Source: Reyranella massiliensis 521
Lineage (GTDB): Bacteria; Pseudomonadota; Alphaproteobacteria; Reyranellales; Reyranellaceae
Direction: 5' to 3'
Length of the DNA: 64,000 bases
Assembly: GCF_000312425.1 (NCBI RefSeq)
Contig: NZ_HE997181.1
Coordinates: forward strand, 1,958,638-2,022,637
The notes beneath the pieces were generated by a model that saw only the letters and a list, made by a program, of their open reading frames with translations, was not told where the DNA came from and ran no database searches. The position numbers and the translations under genes are program-made. Positions 16,804-25,627 of this stretch are shown one piece after another; the stretch's first letter is position 1, and each line of letters begins with the position of its first letter.

Positions 16804-17751
16804 CTACCCTTGGGCGGATGGTCGAGCCTTTCCCCCGGCGCGCCACCGCAGAACGTCCCACAGCCAGTAGAGAACGAACGTCAGATTGTACTGCAGATAG
16901 CGCGGCCCCAGTCGGAGCGGCTCTTTGCTCAGTCGATATGCCCAAGTCAAGCCTGTCCGTTGCATCCATGCCGGCGCAAACGACCGGCGACCGCTCAGCA
17001 GCGAAAACGCATCGCCCACGGCAAGGAATACCCCGCGCCGATATCGCCACTGGTTGTCCATGATCCATTGCTCCATTCGCACGCCGGGCAATGCGACCCA
17101 TACGAAATCCGGGTCGGCGCGATTGATGGTATCGGCGAACGACACCTCGTCGGCTTCGATGAACGGCCGAAAGGGGGGGCTCAGCATGCCGACAATTTCG
17201 ATGTCCGGCTGCAACTGAAGCAGGACGTGTCGCAGCTCGGAGAGACACGCCTCGGAATCGCCGAAGAAGAAGTGGCGCCACGGCCGTGGTGTGCTTCGCA
17301 GCGCGTGCCGCATGAAATAGGGGCCGTACACACGGTCCTTCAGACCAGCTCCGCGAAAGTTGAGCGCCCAGACGACCGGCATGCCGTCCGGTAACACCAG
17401 ATCGAAGCGGTCGAGAATTTGGGCGAACTCAGGATTGTGACGGGCTTCGCCGAGTATATGAGTGTTGGAAGGACAGACCGCCGTTGGCCGCTGCTCCAGC
17501 GCGAGTGCCTTTATCCGCTCCAGCGCCGAATCATAGGTGGCGCAGGCGACTTGCGTTCCCAGAAGCTCGATGGATTCCAGCGAACCATCGCCCGGCTGCG
17601 GAGGGTGCCGCGTCTCAAGCGATCCAGTGCCGTTAGATGGTTCGGACGCCTGGCGGGAGCTTTGTTCTTTGCTGTCGGAAGACTTGTCGGTCGTTGTGGG
17701 AGCGTCGCTGCGATGATCCTGCCAGTGTAGGTCTTCTGCACGCGTGTCCAT
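16804..17751 (-). CDS. WecB/TagA/CpsF family glycosyltransferase
   Basis: A 315-residue GT26 enzyme. These add N-acetylmannosaminuronate, N-acetylmannosamine or a related sugar to a lipid-linked acceptor. The family hallmarks are present: CPSNTHIL, LPDGMPVVW and near the C-terminus GDAFSLLSGRR followed by APAWMQRTGLTWAYRL and EPLRLGPRYL. ATG 17751 gives the usual domain plus about 55 extra N-terminal residues that look disordered; the open frame extends 23 codons further. It is convergent with the hydrolase gene and is the last recognisable glycan gene of the locus. Confidence 0.88.
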   Translation of the reverse strand: MDTRAEDLHWQDHRSDAPTTTDKSSDSKEQSSRQASEPSNGTGSLETRHPPQPGDGSLESIELLGTQVACATYDSALERIKALALEQRPTAVCPSNTHILGEARHNPEFAQILDRFDLVLPDGMPVVWALNFRGAGLKDRVYGPYFMRHALRSTPRPWRHFFFGDSEACLSELRHVLLQLQPDIEIVGMLSPPFRPFIEADEVSFADTINRADPDFVWVALPGVRMEQWIMDNQWRYRRGVFLAVGDAFSLLSGRRSFAPAWMQRTGLTWAYRLSKEPLRLGPRYLQYNLTFVLYWLWDVLRWRAGGKARPSAQG

Positions 17752-17903
17752 GGTCACATTCCACTCTGTCCGGAAACGTGACCTCCGTGCCGCTGGCGGC
17801 GAGAAGCGGAGGCCTGTCACCTACATAGCGGATGCCTTCGGTGTGCCCGTGTTCGCATAAGGCGAAGCGATTGTTCTTAGGGAGTAGTCTCCAAGGAGTT
17901 GGG

Positions 17904-18983
17904 TCATTTCGGTCGCGGCTCGGTGATTTTCCTGCCTGCTTCGACGAGGTCGCCGCGACGCAACCGTTTCACGGCGTTGATGAGAGTACGAGCGGCATTG
18001 CGCGTCTCTTCCTGGAAGGCATGGTCGGTGTCCAGGGCCTGGTGACTGGTCGCGTAGCTCTCGTAATAGCCGACGTATCGGTCGATTTCGGCATGGTGTC
18101 CGGCACCAATCAGGCCCATGTCGTTCAGCCAGTCTGAAATCGAGCGACGAAGAGTCTCTGCACCTGCGGCGTCTCCATGAACGACGACCGAGAAGGCGCG
18201 CCCTGCAAGATGACGCGGGAAGGCCCAGCCTTTCAACTCGATCGCCTTGGCCTTGTCGGGATCTTTCCCGCTTGTCGAGGTTGGATCGGGGTTGCCGCCA
18301 TCGGCGCAAACCAGCCTGTCCATCATGGCCTTCAGCACGGTAGGCGCCTGATACCAGTGCACCGGCGTCACGATCATGATGCCGTGCGCTGCCACCCACA
18401 TCGGGTAGATATCGTTCATCCAGTCGTTGATCTGCGCATAGGCATGATTGGGGTAGCAGGAGCAGGGCCAGTGGCAGAGCGGCATGGCGGTCGAAACGCA
18501 GGCCTTGCAGGGATGAATGTGCAGGCTGCGTTCAGATACGATTCGGCTGAGGTCCAGTAGTTCGACGTCGAAGCCGGGCTGCCGCCTGAAGATCCGCTCC
18601 ACGAGCTTGACCAGCCGCCAGGTCTTCGAGATTTCGCCAGGGCAGGTCTGGTCGCTCCGCGGCGAACCGTTGATGAGCAGGATGCGTGACAAGGATCGAC
18701 GCGACTTCTGCTGACGTTCCGCCTTGGCAATGGCAGCTCGCGCCGCAAGCCATTCGACGGAAATTTTATAGTTGGGGTCGGCAAAGCCTCTGCCGGCGCG
18801 ACGCGTCCGGGGCGCCTTTCGGTCATCCTTGTAGGCTTCCCAGGCGATCGGGAGAGTAGCTTCGACCGATGCGTCGACCGGGCTGAAGGCAGGATCGTAG
18901 AAGCGCTGCCGCAGACGGTGTTCGAACTCATCCTTGCCGAGTTCGGTCTTCGGCATGCCTTTGCGGGCCTTTACTCTTGCCAT
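17904..18983 (-). CDS. Flavodoxin-like NAD(P)H:FMN oxidoreductase with cysteine cluster
   Basis: A 359-residue protein with a flavodoxin-like FMN-binding domain from about residue 99 (RILLINGSPRSD is the phosphate loop; TPVHWYQAP at 206-214 is the second flavin loop). An N-terminal extension of about 95 residues is helical and charged. A compact cysteine cluster, C159-x2-C162-x7-C170-x3-C174-x-C176, sits where iron-sulfur flavoproteins carry their cluster ligands, so electron transfer through an Fe-S centre is possible. GGGAGGAG just before ATG 18983 fixes the start. Substrate unknown; quinone or nitro reduction are options. Confidence 0.75.
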   Translation of the reverse strand: MARVKARKGMPKTELGKDEFEHRLRQRFYDPAFSPVDASVEATLPIAWEAYKDDRKAPRTRRAGRGFADPNYKISVEWLAARAAIAKAERQQKSRRSLSRILLINGSPRSDQTCPGEISKTWRLVKLVERIFRRQPGFDVELLDLSRIVSERSLHIHPCKACVSTAMPLCHWPCSCYPNHAYAQINDWMNDIYPMWVAAHGIMIVTPVHWYQAPTVLKAMMDRLVCADGGNPDPTSTSGKDPDKAKAIELKGWAFPRHLAGRAFSVVVHGDAAGAETLRRSISDWLNDMGLIGAGHHAEIDRYVGYYESYATSHQALDTDHAFQEETRNAARTLINAVKRLRRGDLVEAGRKITEPRPK

Positions 18984-19157
18984 GTTCTCCTCCCTGGAAT
19001 CAGCGTCAACGCCAGGACCATGGCGAAGCTGCAAGAGCGGTCGATTGCACGGGTGTTTCCAAGGCGGACACCATGTGCAACACGTGGCCAGTACAGGCTG
19101 TGTGATGCTTCAGGAGATCGCGAGGTCTGGAGAGGGGGTGTCGCCGCCTCTGCCGGA

Positions 19158-19520
19158 TTGTCGCAATTGGCGGAAGCTTGGGGAGATATTCTGGTGTTTT
19201 GGTCGATTGCGATGATTCTGGGATACTTCTTCATCGGTGCCGCCAAGGTCGCCGAAGCATTGAATGCCGCGCCAGATGAGAAGTCTCGGCATGGCGGGAG
19301 CCGGAACCTGTTTCAGGTGGTCCATCTGCTGGTTCTGTGGCCGCGCCATGTTCCGATGCCCTGGGCTGCGTTGTCCGCACACGTATTGATCGTGGCCGCC
19401 ATTCTGTGGGGGCTGGGATATTTCGTCGGCGATTTGTTTGTTCGCGCCGGCATCGTGGTAGCACTGCTCGTCGTCGCGTTGAGCTGGTACCTTGTCCGCA
19501 CCGGGAAGCAGGCACAATGA
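19158..19520 (+). CDS. Small integral membrane protein of unknown function
   Basis: I do not recognise a family. The frame encodes about 120 residues with three hydrophobic segments (about 9-30, 62-82 and 84-104) separated by a charged loop, so it should lie in the inner membrane. The start is uncertain: TTG 19158 is used because it leaves a divergent promoter space before the flavoprotein gene; ATG 19212 would cut into the first membrane segment and ATG 19020 would add 46 uncharacteristic residues. It is followed by 157 bases without a clear feature. Confidence 0.45.
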   Translation: MSQLAEAWGDILVFWSIAMILGYFFIGAAKVAEALNAAPDEKSRHGGSRNLFQVVHLLVLWPRHVPMPWAALSAHVLIVAAILWGLGYFVGDLFVRAGIVVALLVVALSWYLVRTGKQAQ

Positions 19521-19677
19521 GGGAACGGCGTGGCGGCGGTAGGGGCCGGCAGTAGGGTGGTCCCTGAGGCTAATCACTTCACAATGGCCGGAAATCACTG
19601 GGCGCACCGCGCGTCACATGCTCAGAATCTGTTCGTTCCATTGCGGAACGCAGGTCTTGGCTTCGAGGGAGCACAGT

Positions 19678-20457
19678 ATGGCTGACGAAACCCGTTTGCG
19701 GCGCTTCGCCGTGCTCATAGACGCGGACAACACGTCGCCCAGGATCGTCGCTGGGCTTTTCGAAGAGATCGCCAAGTTCGGCGAGGCGAGCGTGCGACGC
19801 ATCTACGGGGACTTCTCCAGCCCGCGCCTGAAGTCATGGGCCGATATCCTGCAGAAATACGCAATCGACCCCTACCAGCAGTTTGCCTATACGTCCGGCA
19901 AGAATGCCTCCGACATCGCTCTCGTGATCGATGCCATGGATCTCCTGCACAGCGGCCGGTTCGACGGTTTCTGTCTGGTATCGTCCGACAGCGATTTCAC
20001 CCGCCTGGCCTCGCGGCTTCGCGAGGAAGGGGCTGACGTCTATGGCTTCGGCGCGCAGAAGACACCGGAGAGCTTCCGGCAAGCCTGCCGCCGCTTTGTC
20101 TACACCGAAAACCTGCTGCCCGAAGTGGCGGTAGCCGCCCCCGAGCAGGAAGATGGGCCTCGTCAGGCCCTGCAGCCGCCCAGTGCCGCGGTTCCGATTC
20201 TCAGCCGGGCGATCGAACAGATGGAAAGCGAGGATGGTTGGGTCCGGCTGGGGGCCGTCGGGCAGCGCCTTGCCAACATCGCATCGGATTTCGATCCGCG
20301 CACCTATGGCTACCGCAAGCTGAGCGACCTTGTCCGCAAGACCGGCGCTTTCGAGGTCGAGCAAACGGAAGGGCGGACGGTGCGGATTCGGGCCATGCCG
20401 GGGCAGAAGGCGGGCTCCACACGGTCGCGGGCGCGCTCGCGCAGGACTGGCTCCTGA
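19678..20457 (+). CDS. NYN (LabA/DUF88) ribonuclease-like protein with OST-HTH domain
   Basis: A 259-residue cytoplasmic protein. The N-terminal PIN-like NYN domain (about 8-150) has FAVLIDADNTS with acidic residues D15 and D17, SGKNASDIALVIDAMDLL and LVSSDSDFTRL, together forming the metal-dependent nuclease site. The C-terminal part (about 172-240) matches an OST-HTH/LOTUS RNA-binding domain (DGWVRLGAVGQRL, DFDPRTYGYRKLSDLV). The basic tail may also bind nucleic acid. A role in RNA turnover is likely; the target is unknown. GGGAG precedes ATG 19678. Followed after seven bases by a small membrane protein gene. Confidence 0.85.
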   Translation: MADETRLRRFAVLIDADNTSPRIVAGLFEEIAKFGEASVRRIYGDFSSPRLKSWADILQKYAIDPYQQFAYTSGKNASDIALVIDAMDLLHSGRFDGFCLVSSDSDFTRLASRLREEGADVYGFGAQKTPESFRQACRRFVYTENLLPEVAVAAPEQEDGPRQALQPPSAAVPILSRAIEQMESEDGWVRLGAVGQRLANIASDFDPRTYGYRKLSDLVRKTGAFEVEQTEGRTVRIRAMPGQKAGSTRSRARSRRTGS

Positions 20458-20464
20458 TCCCTCG

Positions 20465-20791
20465 ATGCCCGGCAGCGATATCGAGACGTTGAAGCGACGC
20501 GCCTTCGATCGCCAGGCCGAGGCGCGGGCGGCGGTGCGCGCCTATGGTCGAGCCTCCTGGATTCGTTTCGCCGCAACGTTCATTCCCGTGCCGCTGGTCG
20601 TCGTGCTGTTCAGGCTCTATCTCGTCGATTGGCACTACTACATCCTGGGCGGTGCCTTCATCGTGATCGCGATGCTTATGTATGCCCTGGACACCAGAGC
20701 CGCGGACCGGCGGGACAGGGCGCTCGCGGCCGCCAAGGAGGCTCGCGCCGCCTATCGAAGGGCTCGGAAGGCGGCAAGGGGCGGGGCATGA
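20465..20791 (+). CDS. Small two-helix membrane protein
   Basis: An unrecognised 108-residue protein. A basic, helical N-terminus (1-35) is followed by two membrane segments (about 36-53 and 58-76) and a long Arg/Ala-rich helical C-terminus. The topology suggests both ends in the cytoplasm. The gene begins seven bases after the NYN gene and its stop overlaps the next start by four bases, so the three genes form one transcription unit. No function can be assigned. Confidence 0.6.
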   Translation: MPGSDIETLKRRAFDRQAEARAAVRAYGRASWIRFAATFIPVPLVVVLFRLYLVDWHYYILGGAFIVIAMLMYALDTRAADRRDRALAAAKEARAAYRRARKAARGGA

Positions 20792-22032
20792 GTAAAGCCG
20801 TTATCGTCGGCGCAGGGATAGCCGGCCTCGCGGCAGCCGCTGCCACGGTGCCATTCTTCGAGGCGGTCACGATCTTCGACAAGGATGCGCTGCCGGCCCG
20901 GCCGCTGCCGCGCAAAGGCGTGGCGCAGGATCTGCAGGTCCATATCCTCCTCAAGGGGGGCGAACTGGCCCTTGAGGCGCTGATGCCCGGCACGCGCGCT
21001 GCCTTGCTGGCGGCCGGTGCGGTCGAGGTGCGACAGACCGAGGACGTTTTGATCTGGGAGCGCGACGAGTGGCACGCGCGTCGCGATCTTGGCCACAGCC
21101 AGCTGATGATGAGCCGGCCTGCTTACGAGCATGTGCTGCGTCGGCAAGTCCTGACGCTGGGCAACGTCACGATCCAGGATCGCACGCCGATTCAAGCTCT
21201 GCCTTCGGAGGGCAGAGGTCTAACCGTGATCGCGACGGGACGTGGCGATCAATTGCTTGCCGGCGTCGATGTCCCGACGACCACCCTCGGCATCGAAGTC
21301 ACCTACACTTCGGCGCGCTTTGCCAAGCCGGAGCGCTATCGCGGCGAGGGCCGGTTCATCGCCTGTATCCCCAAGCCGCCGGACGATCGGTATGGGCTCG
21401 TCTGTCCGGTCGAGAACGACGAATGGCTGATCACGCTCTGCAGCCGGTTCGACAACAAGGTCCCGACGGATCTCGAAGGCTTCCGTGCCTATGCCGCGGC
21501 GCTGCCCATTCCCGACATTGCCGAGCGGCTGGGCGAGGCCGTGCCTCTCGGGCCGTTGCGCAGCTATCGCATCGCCAACGCGACCTGGCGGCACTTCGAG
21601 CGTGCGAGCGGCTTGCCGCCGCACGTCCTCCCCATCGGCGACTGCATATCCAGTTTCAACCCGACCTTCGGGCAGGGCATGTCGGTCGCCGCGGGCCATG
21701 CCCTGGCGTTACGCGAGGCGCTGGCTGCCATGGGGGCGGACAACCTCGACGGTGTGGCGGCGGCCTACCTGCCGCGCGCAGCGGCCGTGAGCGAGCAGGC
21801 CTGGGCTATGGCGGCAATGGCCGACCTGGAGTACCCGCTGACCGCGGGCGACAGGCCGGCCGGTTTCGACAAGATGGTGCTGGGCTCGGAGGCAATGCGT
21901 CGGGCGGCCGAGGAGCATCCTGAGGTGCATCGCTTGCGCTTCGAGATCGGCAACCTGGTGAAGCCGAACAGCGCCGCCCGCAGCGGCCCGGCGGCACGGC
22001 TGGTTGCCAAGGAGATGATGCGCCGGCGTTAG
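20788..22032 (+). CDS. FAD-dependent oxidoreductase/monooxygenase
   Basis: A 414-residue flavoprotein of the p-hydroxybenzoate hydroxylase-like fold. The FAD-binding GAGIAGLAAA is at residues 8-17, and the second FAD motif GDCISSFNPTFGQGMSVA near residue 292 resembles the GD-x(6)-P-x-x-GxG signature of aromatic hydroxylases and epoxidases. The DG motif typical of true hydroxylases is not obvious, so reductase activity is possible. It starts inside the stop of the small membrane protein gene (four-base overlap) and ends by overlapping the convergent VOC gene by four bases. Substrate unknown. Confidence 0.75.
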   Translation: MSKAVIVGAGIAGLAAAAATVPFFEAVTIFDKDALPARPLPRKGVAQDLQVHILLKGGELALEALMPGTRAALLAAGAVEVRQTEDVLIWERDEWHARRDLGHSQLMMSRPAYEHVLRRQVLTLGNVTIQDRTPIQALPSEGRGLTVIATGRGDQLLAGVDVPTTTLGIEVTYTSARFAKPERYRGEGRFIACIPKPPDDRYGLVCPVENDEWLITLCSRFDNKVPTDLEGFRAYAAALPIPDIAERLGEAVPLGPLRSYRIANATWRHFERASGLPPHVLPIGDCISSFNPTFGQGMSVAAGHALALREALAAMGADNLDGVAAAYLPRAAAVSEQAWAMAAMADLEYPLTAGDRPAGFDKMVLGSEAMRRAAEEHPEVHRLRFEIGNLVKPNSAARSGPAARLVAKEMMRRR

Positions 22033-22466
22033 GTGCGATTCCTCATCGTGCAGCGGCATTTGTCGACCTGATGCAGCTCGACCATGTTGCCGCAAGGATC
22101 GTTCATGAAGAGCTGTAGCGAGTCCGGGCTCGTCAGTCCTTCGATCGCCCAATACTTGACGCCCAGGCGTTCGAGTTCGCGCCGGCTTTCCTGGATGTCG
22201 GCGACGGCCAGCGCGATGTGCGGCAGGGTTGGGTCCATGCCCGGCCCCTTGGCAACGGGGGAAGGCTGTTGGCCGCCGAACAGGTGGATCTGGCCAACCT
22301 CGCCGACATTGATCCAAAGGCCCGGGATGCCGGGAATGGTCGGCCGGCCCCTGTCGCGCTCGAGACCGAGGACCTCGGCATAGAAGTTGGCCACCGTGTC
22401 GACCATCTCGCCCTTGTCGTCGAGGCGGTAGCCGGTGTGGTGGATCTCCAGAACCTTGATGGGCAT
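22029..22466 (-). CDS. VOC (glyoxalase/bleomycin resistance) family protein
   Basis: A 145-residue vicinal-oxygen-chelate protein with two beta-alpha-beta-beta-beta modules. Metal ligands are suggested by H10 (IHHTGY), H61 (QIHLFG), H82 (LPHIALAVAD) and E129 (GNMVELHQ). It could be a glyoxalase, a dioxygenase or an epimerase. The last segment, DPCGNMVEL, is typical of the family. It lies just upstream of the MFS gene end and may be co-transcribed with it; a gap of 22 bases separates them. Confidence 0.8.
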   Translation of the reverse strand: MPIKVLEIHHTGYRLDDKGEMVDTVANFYAEVLGLERDRGRPTIPGIPGLWINVGEVGQIHLFGGQQPSPVAKGPGMDPTLPHIALAVADIQESRRELERLGVKYWAIEGLTSPDSLQLFMNDPCGNMVELHQVDKCRCTMRNRT

Positions 22467-22488
22467 GCGGCCCCTCCGTGGCTGTCCA

Positions 22489-24021
22489 TTATCGCCGGGT
22501 GCGGCGGCCGATCAGCAGGATGAGCGGAATGGCCATCGCCGAGCAGGCAGTATAGAGGCCGAAGGCGTTGATGTAGCCGATCATTGCCGATTGCCGGCCG
22601 ATCTCTTTCGAGAGGCGAGCCAGCCCCTGCATCGTGTCGAAATCCCAGCCGCCCGTGACCCATGGCAGAGCCAGGGCCCTGTTGAAGGGGTTCACCAGCT
22701 CCACCATGCGGCTGTAATTGGCGCTGGTCGCGCGCACGATCTCGGCGACGCAGATCGAAATGAAGAAGCTCGACCCGATGTTACGCAGCAGATGATAGAC
22801 CGCTGTGCCTTCGGCCAGGTTGGCGGCGCTGACATTGGAGAAGGTGACCAGCGTGAGAGGCACCCAGATGACGCCGACGGCGATCCCCTGCAGAAAGCTG
22901 TTCAACATCAGGGTGCCCATGTCGACATTGAGGTCGATGGCCATCAACCAGACGCCCGAGAGCGTCTGCACGGCAAAGCCCCCGATCAAACCGATGCGCG
23001 GGTCCATGCGGCCGACGAAGATTGCCAGGAAGAAGCCGATGGTGGCACCGACGCCGCGTGCGGCGATGACTTCTCCGATCAACGCATCCGGAAAGCCGGC
23101 ATGCTGCTGCAGGAGCGGGGGCAGCAGCACCATGGGGGTGAAGTTCAGCATGCCGTAGATCAGCACCAGCACGAGGCCGATTGCATAGTTGCGGTCGAGC
23201 AGGAGACGCAGGTTGAGGAACGGCCGGTCGGTCGTGAGGCTGTGGGCGAGGAAGACCCAGAACGCGACGACGGCAACGAAGGCCTCGATCATGATCTCGG
23301 TCGACTCGAACCAGTCGAGCCGCTGGCCGCGCGACAGTACCAGTTGCACACAGGCAATGGAGACCGATAGAGAGAGGAAGCCTGTCCAATCGAGGCTGAT
23401 GCGCCCGGTGGGGCGGTCGTAGGGGAGGGTGAGCCGCAGGCCCACGAAGGAGACCAGACCCACCGGCACGATCATGTAGAAGGCCCAGCGCCAGCTATAG
23501 ATCTCCGACAGCATGCCGCCCACCGTGGGGCCGATCACCGGCCCGATGACCACGGCCATGCCGAAGATCGAGGTCACCAGCCCCTGCTGTCGCTTGGGGA
23601 AGGTGTCGAGCAGGATGGTCTGCGACAACGGGATCACCGGGGCCCCCAGCGCCCCTTGCAGGACGCGCCACAGGATCAGCGTCTCCAGGGAATTGGCGAG
23701 ACCGCACATCAGGGTCGTAACCGTGAAGGCGAAGACCGACCAGACCATAGTCTCGCGCCGGCCGAACCGTGCGGCCAGCCAGCCTGTCATTGGCGTGGCC
23801 ACCGCGGTGGCCAGGATGTTGAAGGTCATCGCCCAGGCGATCTCGTCCTGGGTGGCCGACATGGTGCCCTGCATCTGGGGCAGAAGCGTCGAGGCGATCA
23901 GAAGGGTGGTGGCGTAGAGGGTCGAGCCCAGCACCACCATTACGAGAATCAACACCCGCTTGCCCAGCGAGGTTTCCTCGGAGCTTTCCGGAAAGGTGTC
24001 GGCGGCGGTTGTTGAACTCAT
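22489..24021 (-). CDS. DHA2-family MFS multidrug exporter (EmrB-like)
   Basis: A 510-residue transporter with about 14 membrane segments, the layout of the EmrB/QacA drug:H+ antiporters. Motif A-like GWLAARFGRRETM near residue 80 and the motif C-like GPVIGPTVGGML near residue 165 are present. It most likely exports amphipathic compounds with the membrane-fusion protein encoded on the other strand. Its start codon is 11 bases from a near-perfect palindrome shared with the divergent MarR gene, so it is probably repressed by that regulator until a ligand binds. Confidence 0.9.
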   Translation of the reverse strand: MSSTTAADTFPESSEETSLGKRVLILVMVVLGSTLYATTLLIASTLLPQMQGTMSATQDEIAWAMTFNILATAVATPMTGWLAARFGRRETMVWSVFAFTVTTLMCGLANSLETLILWRVLQGALGAPVIPLSQTILLDTFPKRQQGLVTSIFGMAVVIGPVIGPTVGGMLSEIYSWRWAFYMIVPVGLVSFVGLRLTLPYDRPTGRISLDWTGFLSLSVSIACVQLVLSRGQRLDWFESTEIMIEAFVAVVAFWVFLAHSLTTDRPFLNLRLLLDRNYAIGLVLVLIYGMLNFTPMVLLPPLLQQHAGFPDALIGEVIAARGVGATIGFFLAIFVGRMDPRIGLIGGFAVQTLSGVWLMAIDLNVDMGTLMLNSFLQGIAVGVIWVPLTLVTFSNVSAANLAEGTAVYHLLRNIGSSFFISICVAEIVRATSANYSRMVELVNPFNRALALPWVTGGWDFDTMQGLARLSKEIGRQSAMIGYINAFGLYTACSAMAIPLILLIGRRTRR

Positions 24022-24051
24022 TGCCTAGACTATTGTAGCCTAGGCAACAAT
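24021..24051. promoter_or_regulatory. Palindromic MarR operator
   Basis: ATTGTAGCCTAGGCAACAAT at 24032-24051 is a 20-bp palindrome with one mismatched pair, centred on GCCTAGGC. An additional half-site, TTGCCTAG, is at 24021-24028, overlapping the exporter start. The gap between the exporter start (24021) and the MarR start (24071) is only 49 bases, so binding here would block both promoters. This is the expected autoregulation arrangement of MarR-controlled efflux loci. Confidence 0.8.
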
Positions 24052-24070
24052 TCTCGACGAGACCAGCGCC

Positions 24071-24520
24071 TTGGGGCCAGACGACGACGAATATATCGGC
24101 TACGTGCTGTCGGACGTTGCGCGTCTGATGCGGACGGTGTTCGACCGCCGTGTCCGCGGCATCGGTCTTACCCGCGCCCAATGGCTTGTCCTGACCCGGC
24201 TCTATCGACGGCCGGGGGCCAGCCAGACCGAACTTGCAGTCATGCTCGAAATCGATCGCGCCAGTGCCGGCCGCATGCTCGACCGAATGGAGAAAAACGG
24301 TTGGGTCGAGCGCCGCGCGGACAGCGAAGACCGGCGTATCAACCGCCTCTATCTCACCGACGAGGCGCGGCGGGCGCACAAGGAAATGTGGGCGATTGCC
24401 GAGGCGACCGTGGACGATGCGCTGGCGCCGCTCTCGGAACGCGAACGCGATCAGTTCACGCGTCTGGCCGCCCGGGTGAAGGGGCGGCTACAGGGCCTTG
24501 CCGGGAGCAACGGCTCGTGA
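24071..24520 (+). CDS. MarR family transcriptional regulator
   Basis: A 149-residue winged helix-turn-helix repressor. The recognition region is SQTELAVMLEIDRASAGRMLDRMEKNGWVERR at about 58-89, followed by DSEDRRINRLYLTD as the wing. The first ATG-like start is absent; TTG 24071 is the best placed, with GTG 24104 as an alternative. It should bind as a dimer to the palindrome just upstream and be released by an exported toxic ligand. Its stop overlaps the start of the membrane-fusion protein by four bases, so regulator and pump subunit are made together. Confidence 0.88.
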   Translation: MGPDDDEYIGYVLSDVARLMRTVFDRRVRGIGLTRAQWLVLTRLYRRPGASQTELAVMLEIDRASAGRMLDRMEKNGWVERRADSEDRRINRLYLTDEARRAHKEMWAIAEATVDDALAPLSERERDQFTRLAARVKGRLQGLAGSNGS

Positions 24521-25617
24521 GCCGGCGCCCGGTTCCTGTCTTGCGTTTGGTGCTGCTGTTTGCGGTGCCGCTGGCGGCGATTGCGGGGGCAGGCTGGTGG
24601 TGGATGTCGGGCGGCCGCTATGTCTCGACCGACAACGCCTATGTGAAGGCCCATATCGTGCAGATCTCCTCCGAGGTGTCGGGGCAGGTGCGCCGCGTCC
24701 TGACGCGGGATCACGCGAACGTTGCTGCCGGCGAGACACTGCTCACCATCGAATCCCGGCCGTTCCGTTTGGCGCTCGACAGCGCAGATGCCGAGCTCGA
24801 TGCGGCACGTGCCCATGTCGAAAGTCTTCGCGGCATCTGGCGAGAGGCCGTTGCCGAGGTTGCGGAAGCCGAATCTCGTTCAGCCTATCAGGAAAGGCAG
24901 TGGCAGCGGCAGGAGGAGTTGGCATCCAAGGGCGTGGCCTCGGCCAGCAAACGCGACGAGGCATTCAACGAGGCGCGTGGCGCGGCCGATCGCGTGCGGA
25001 CCGCCAAGGAGAAGCTCCAGCGGGTGTTGACCGCCCTGAATGGAGATCCGCAGCTGCCGGCCGACCAGCATCCGATGGTGCGCGAGAAGATGGCCGCACG
25101 GGAGCGGGCGGCTCTCGACCTCGCACGCACCGCAGTCCGCGCGCCGGTCGACGGCGTGGTGGTGAATATGCGTCTGCAGCAGGGCGAGCAGATCAAGGCA
25201 GCGACGCCCCTGTTCGCGCTGGTGGTGCTGAGCCGGCCGTGGGTCGAGGCGAACTTCAAGGAAACCGAGCTGACCCACGTGCGGGTCGGCCAGAAGGCGA
25301 CGGTCGTGCTGGACACCTATCCCGACGTGACCTGGGAGGCGCTGGTCGAAAGCGTCAGCCCGGCGACCGGCGCGGAGTTCGCGATCCTGCCGCCGCAGAA
25401 TGCCAGCGGGAACTGGGTCAAGGTCGTGCAGCGCCTGCCTGTTAAATTGCGGCTCCTGCCGCATGTCGGGGAGCCGCCGCTGCGGGCTGGCATGACGGCC
25501 ACCGTGTCGATCGATACGGGCCGTCAGCGCAGCCTGACCGGCATCACGCGAGTCCCGGCGGGCGGCAAGGAAAGCCCTCCGTCGCCGCCACACGATGTGA
25601 CGGCGCAATCGAAGTAG
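24517..25617 (+). CDS. HlyD/EmrA-type membrane-fusion protein
   Basis: A 366-residue periplasmic adaptor with one N-terminal membrane anchor (about 7-28). The lipoyl-like segment has STDNAYVKAHIVQISSEVSG (36-55), a hallmark of EmrA; a coiled-coil hairpin (about 95-190) and the second lipoyl half RAPVDGVVVNMRLQQGEQI follow. It links the exporter at 22489 to an outer-membrane channel, none of which is encoded nearby. GTG 24517 was chosen because of GGGAG upstream and the four-base overlap with the MarR stop. The adaptor and exporter genes are divergent, unlike the usual emrAB operon. Confidence 0.88.
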   Translation: MSRRPVPVLRLVLLFAVPLAAIAGAGWWWMSGGRYVSTDNAYVKAHIVQISSEVSGQVRRVLTRDHANVAAGETLLTIESRPFRLALDSADAELDAARAHVESLRGIWREAVAEVAEAESRSAYQERQWQRQEELASKGVASASKRDEAFNEARGAADRVRTAKEKLQRVLTALNGDPQLPADQHPMVREKMAARERAALDLARTAVRAPVDGVVVNMRLQQGEQIKAATPLFALVVLSRPWVEANFKETELTHVRVGQKATVVLDTYPDVTWEALVESVSPATGAEFAILPPQNASGNWVKVVQRLPVKLRLLPHVGEPPLRAGMTATVSIDTGRQRSLTGITRVPAGGKESPPSPPHDVTAQSK

Positions 25618-25627
25618 CGGTCGAACC

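Noticed and set aside
24181-24516. N-terminal extension of the membrane-fusion protein
   Set aside because: It overlaps the MarR gene out of frame; the GTG at 24517 with a four-base overlap is far more likely.
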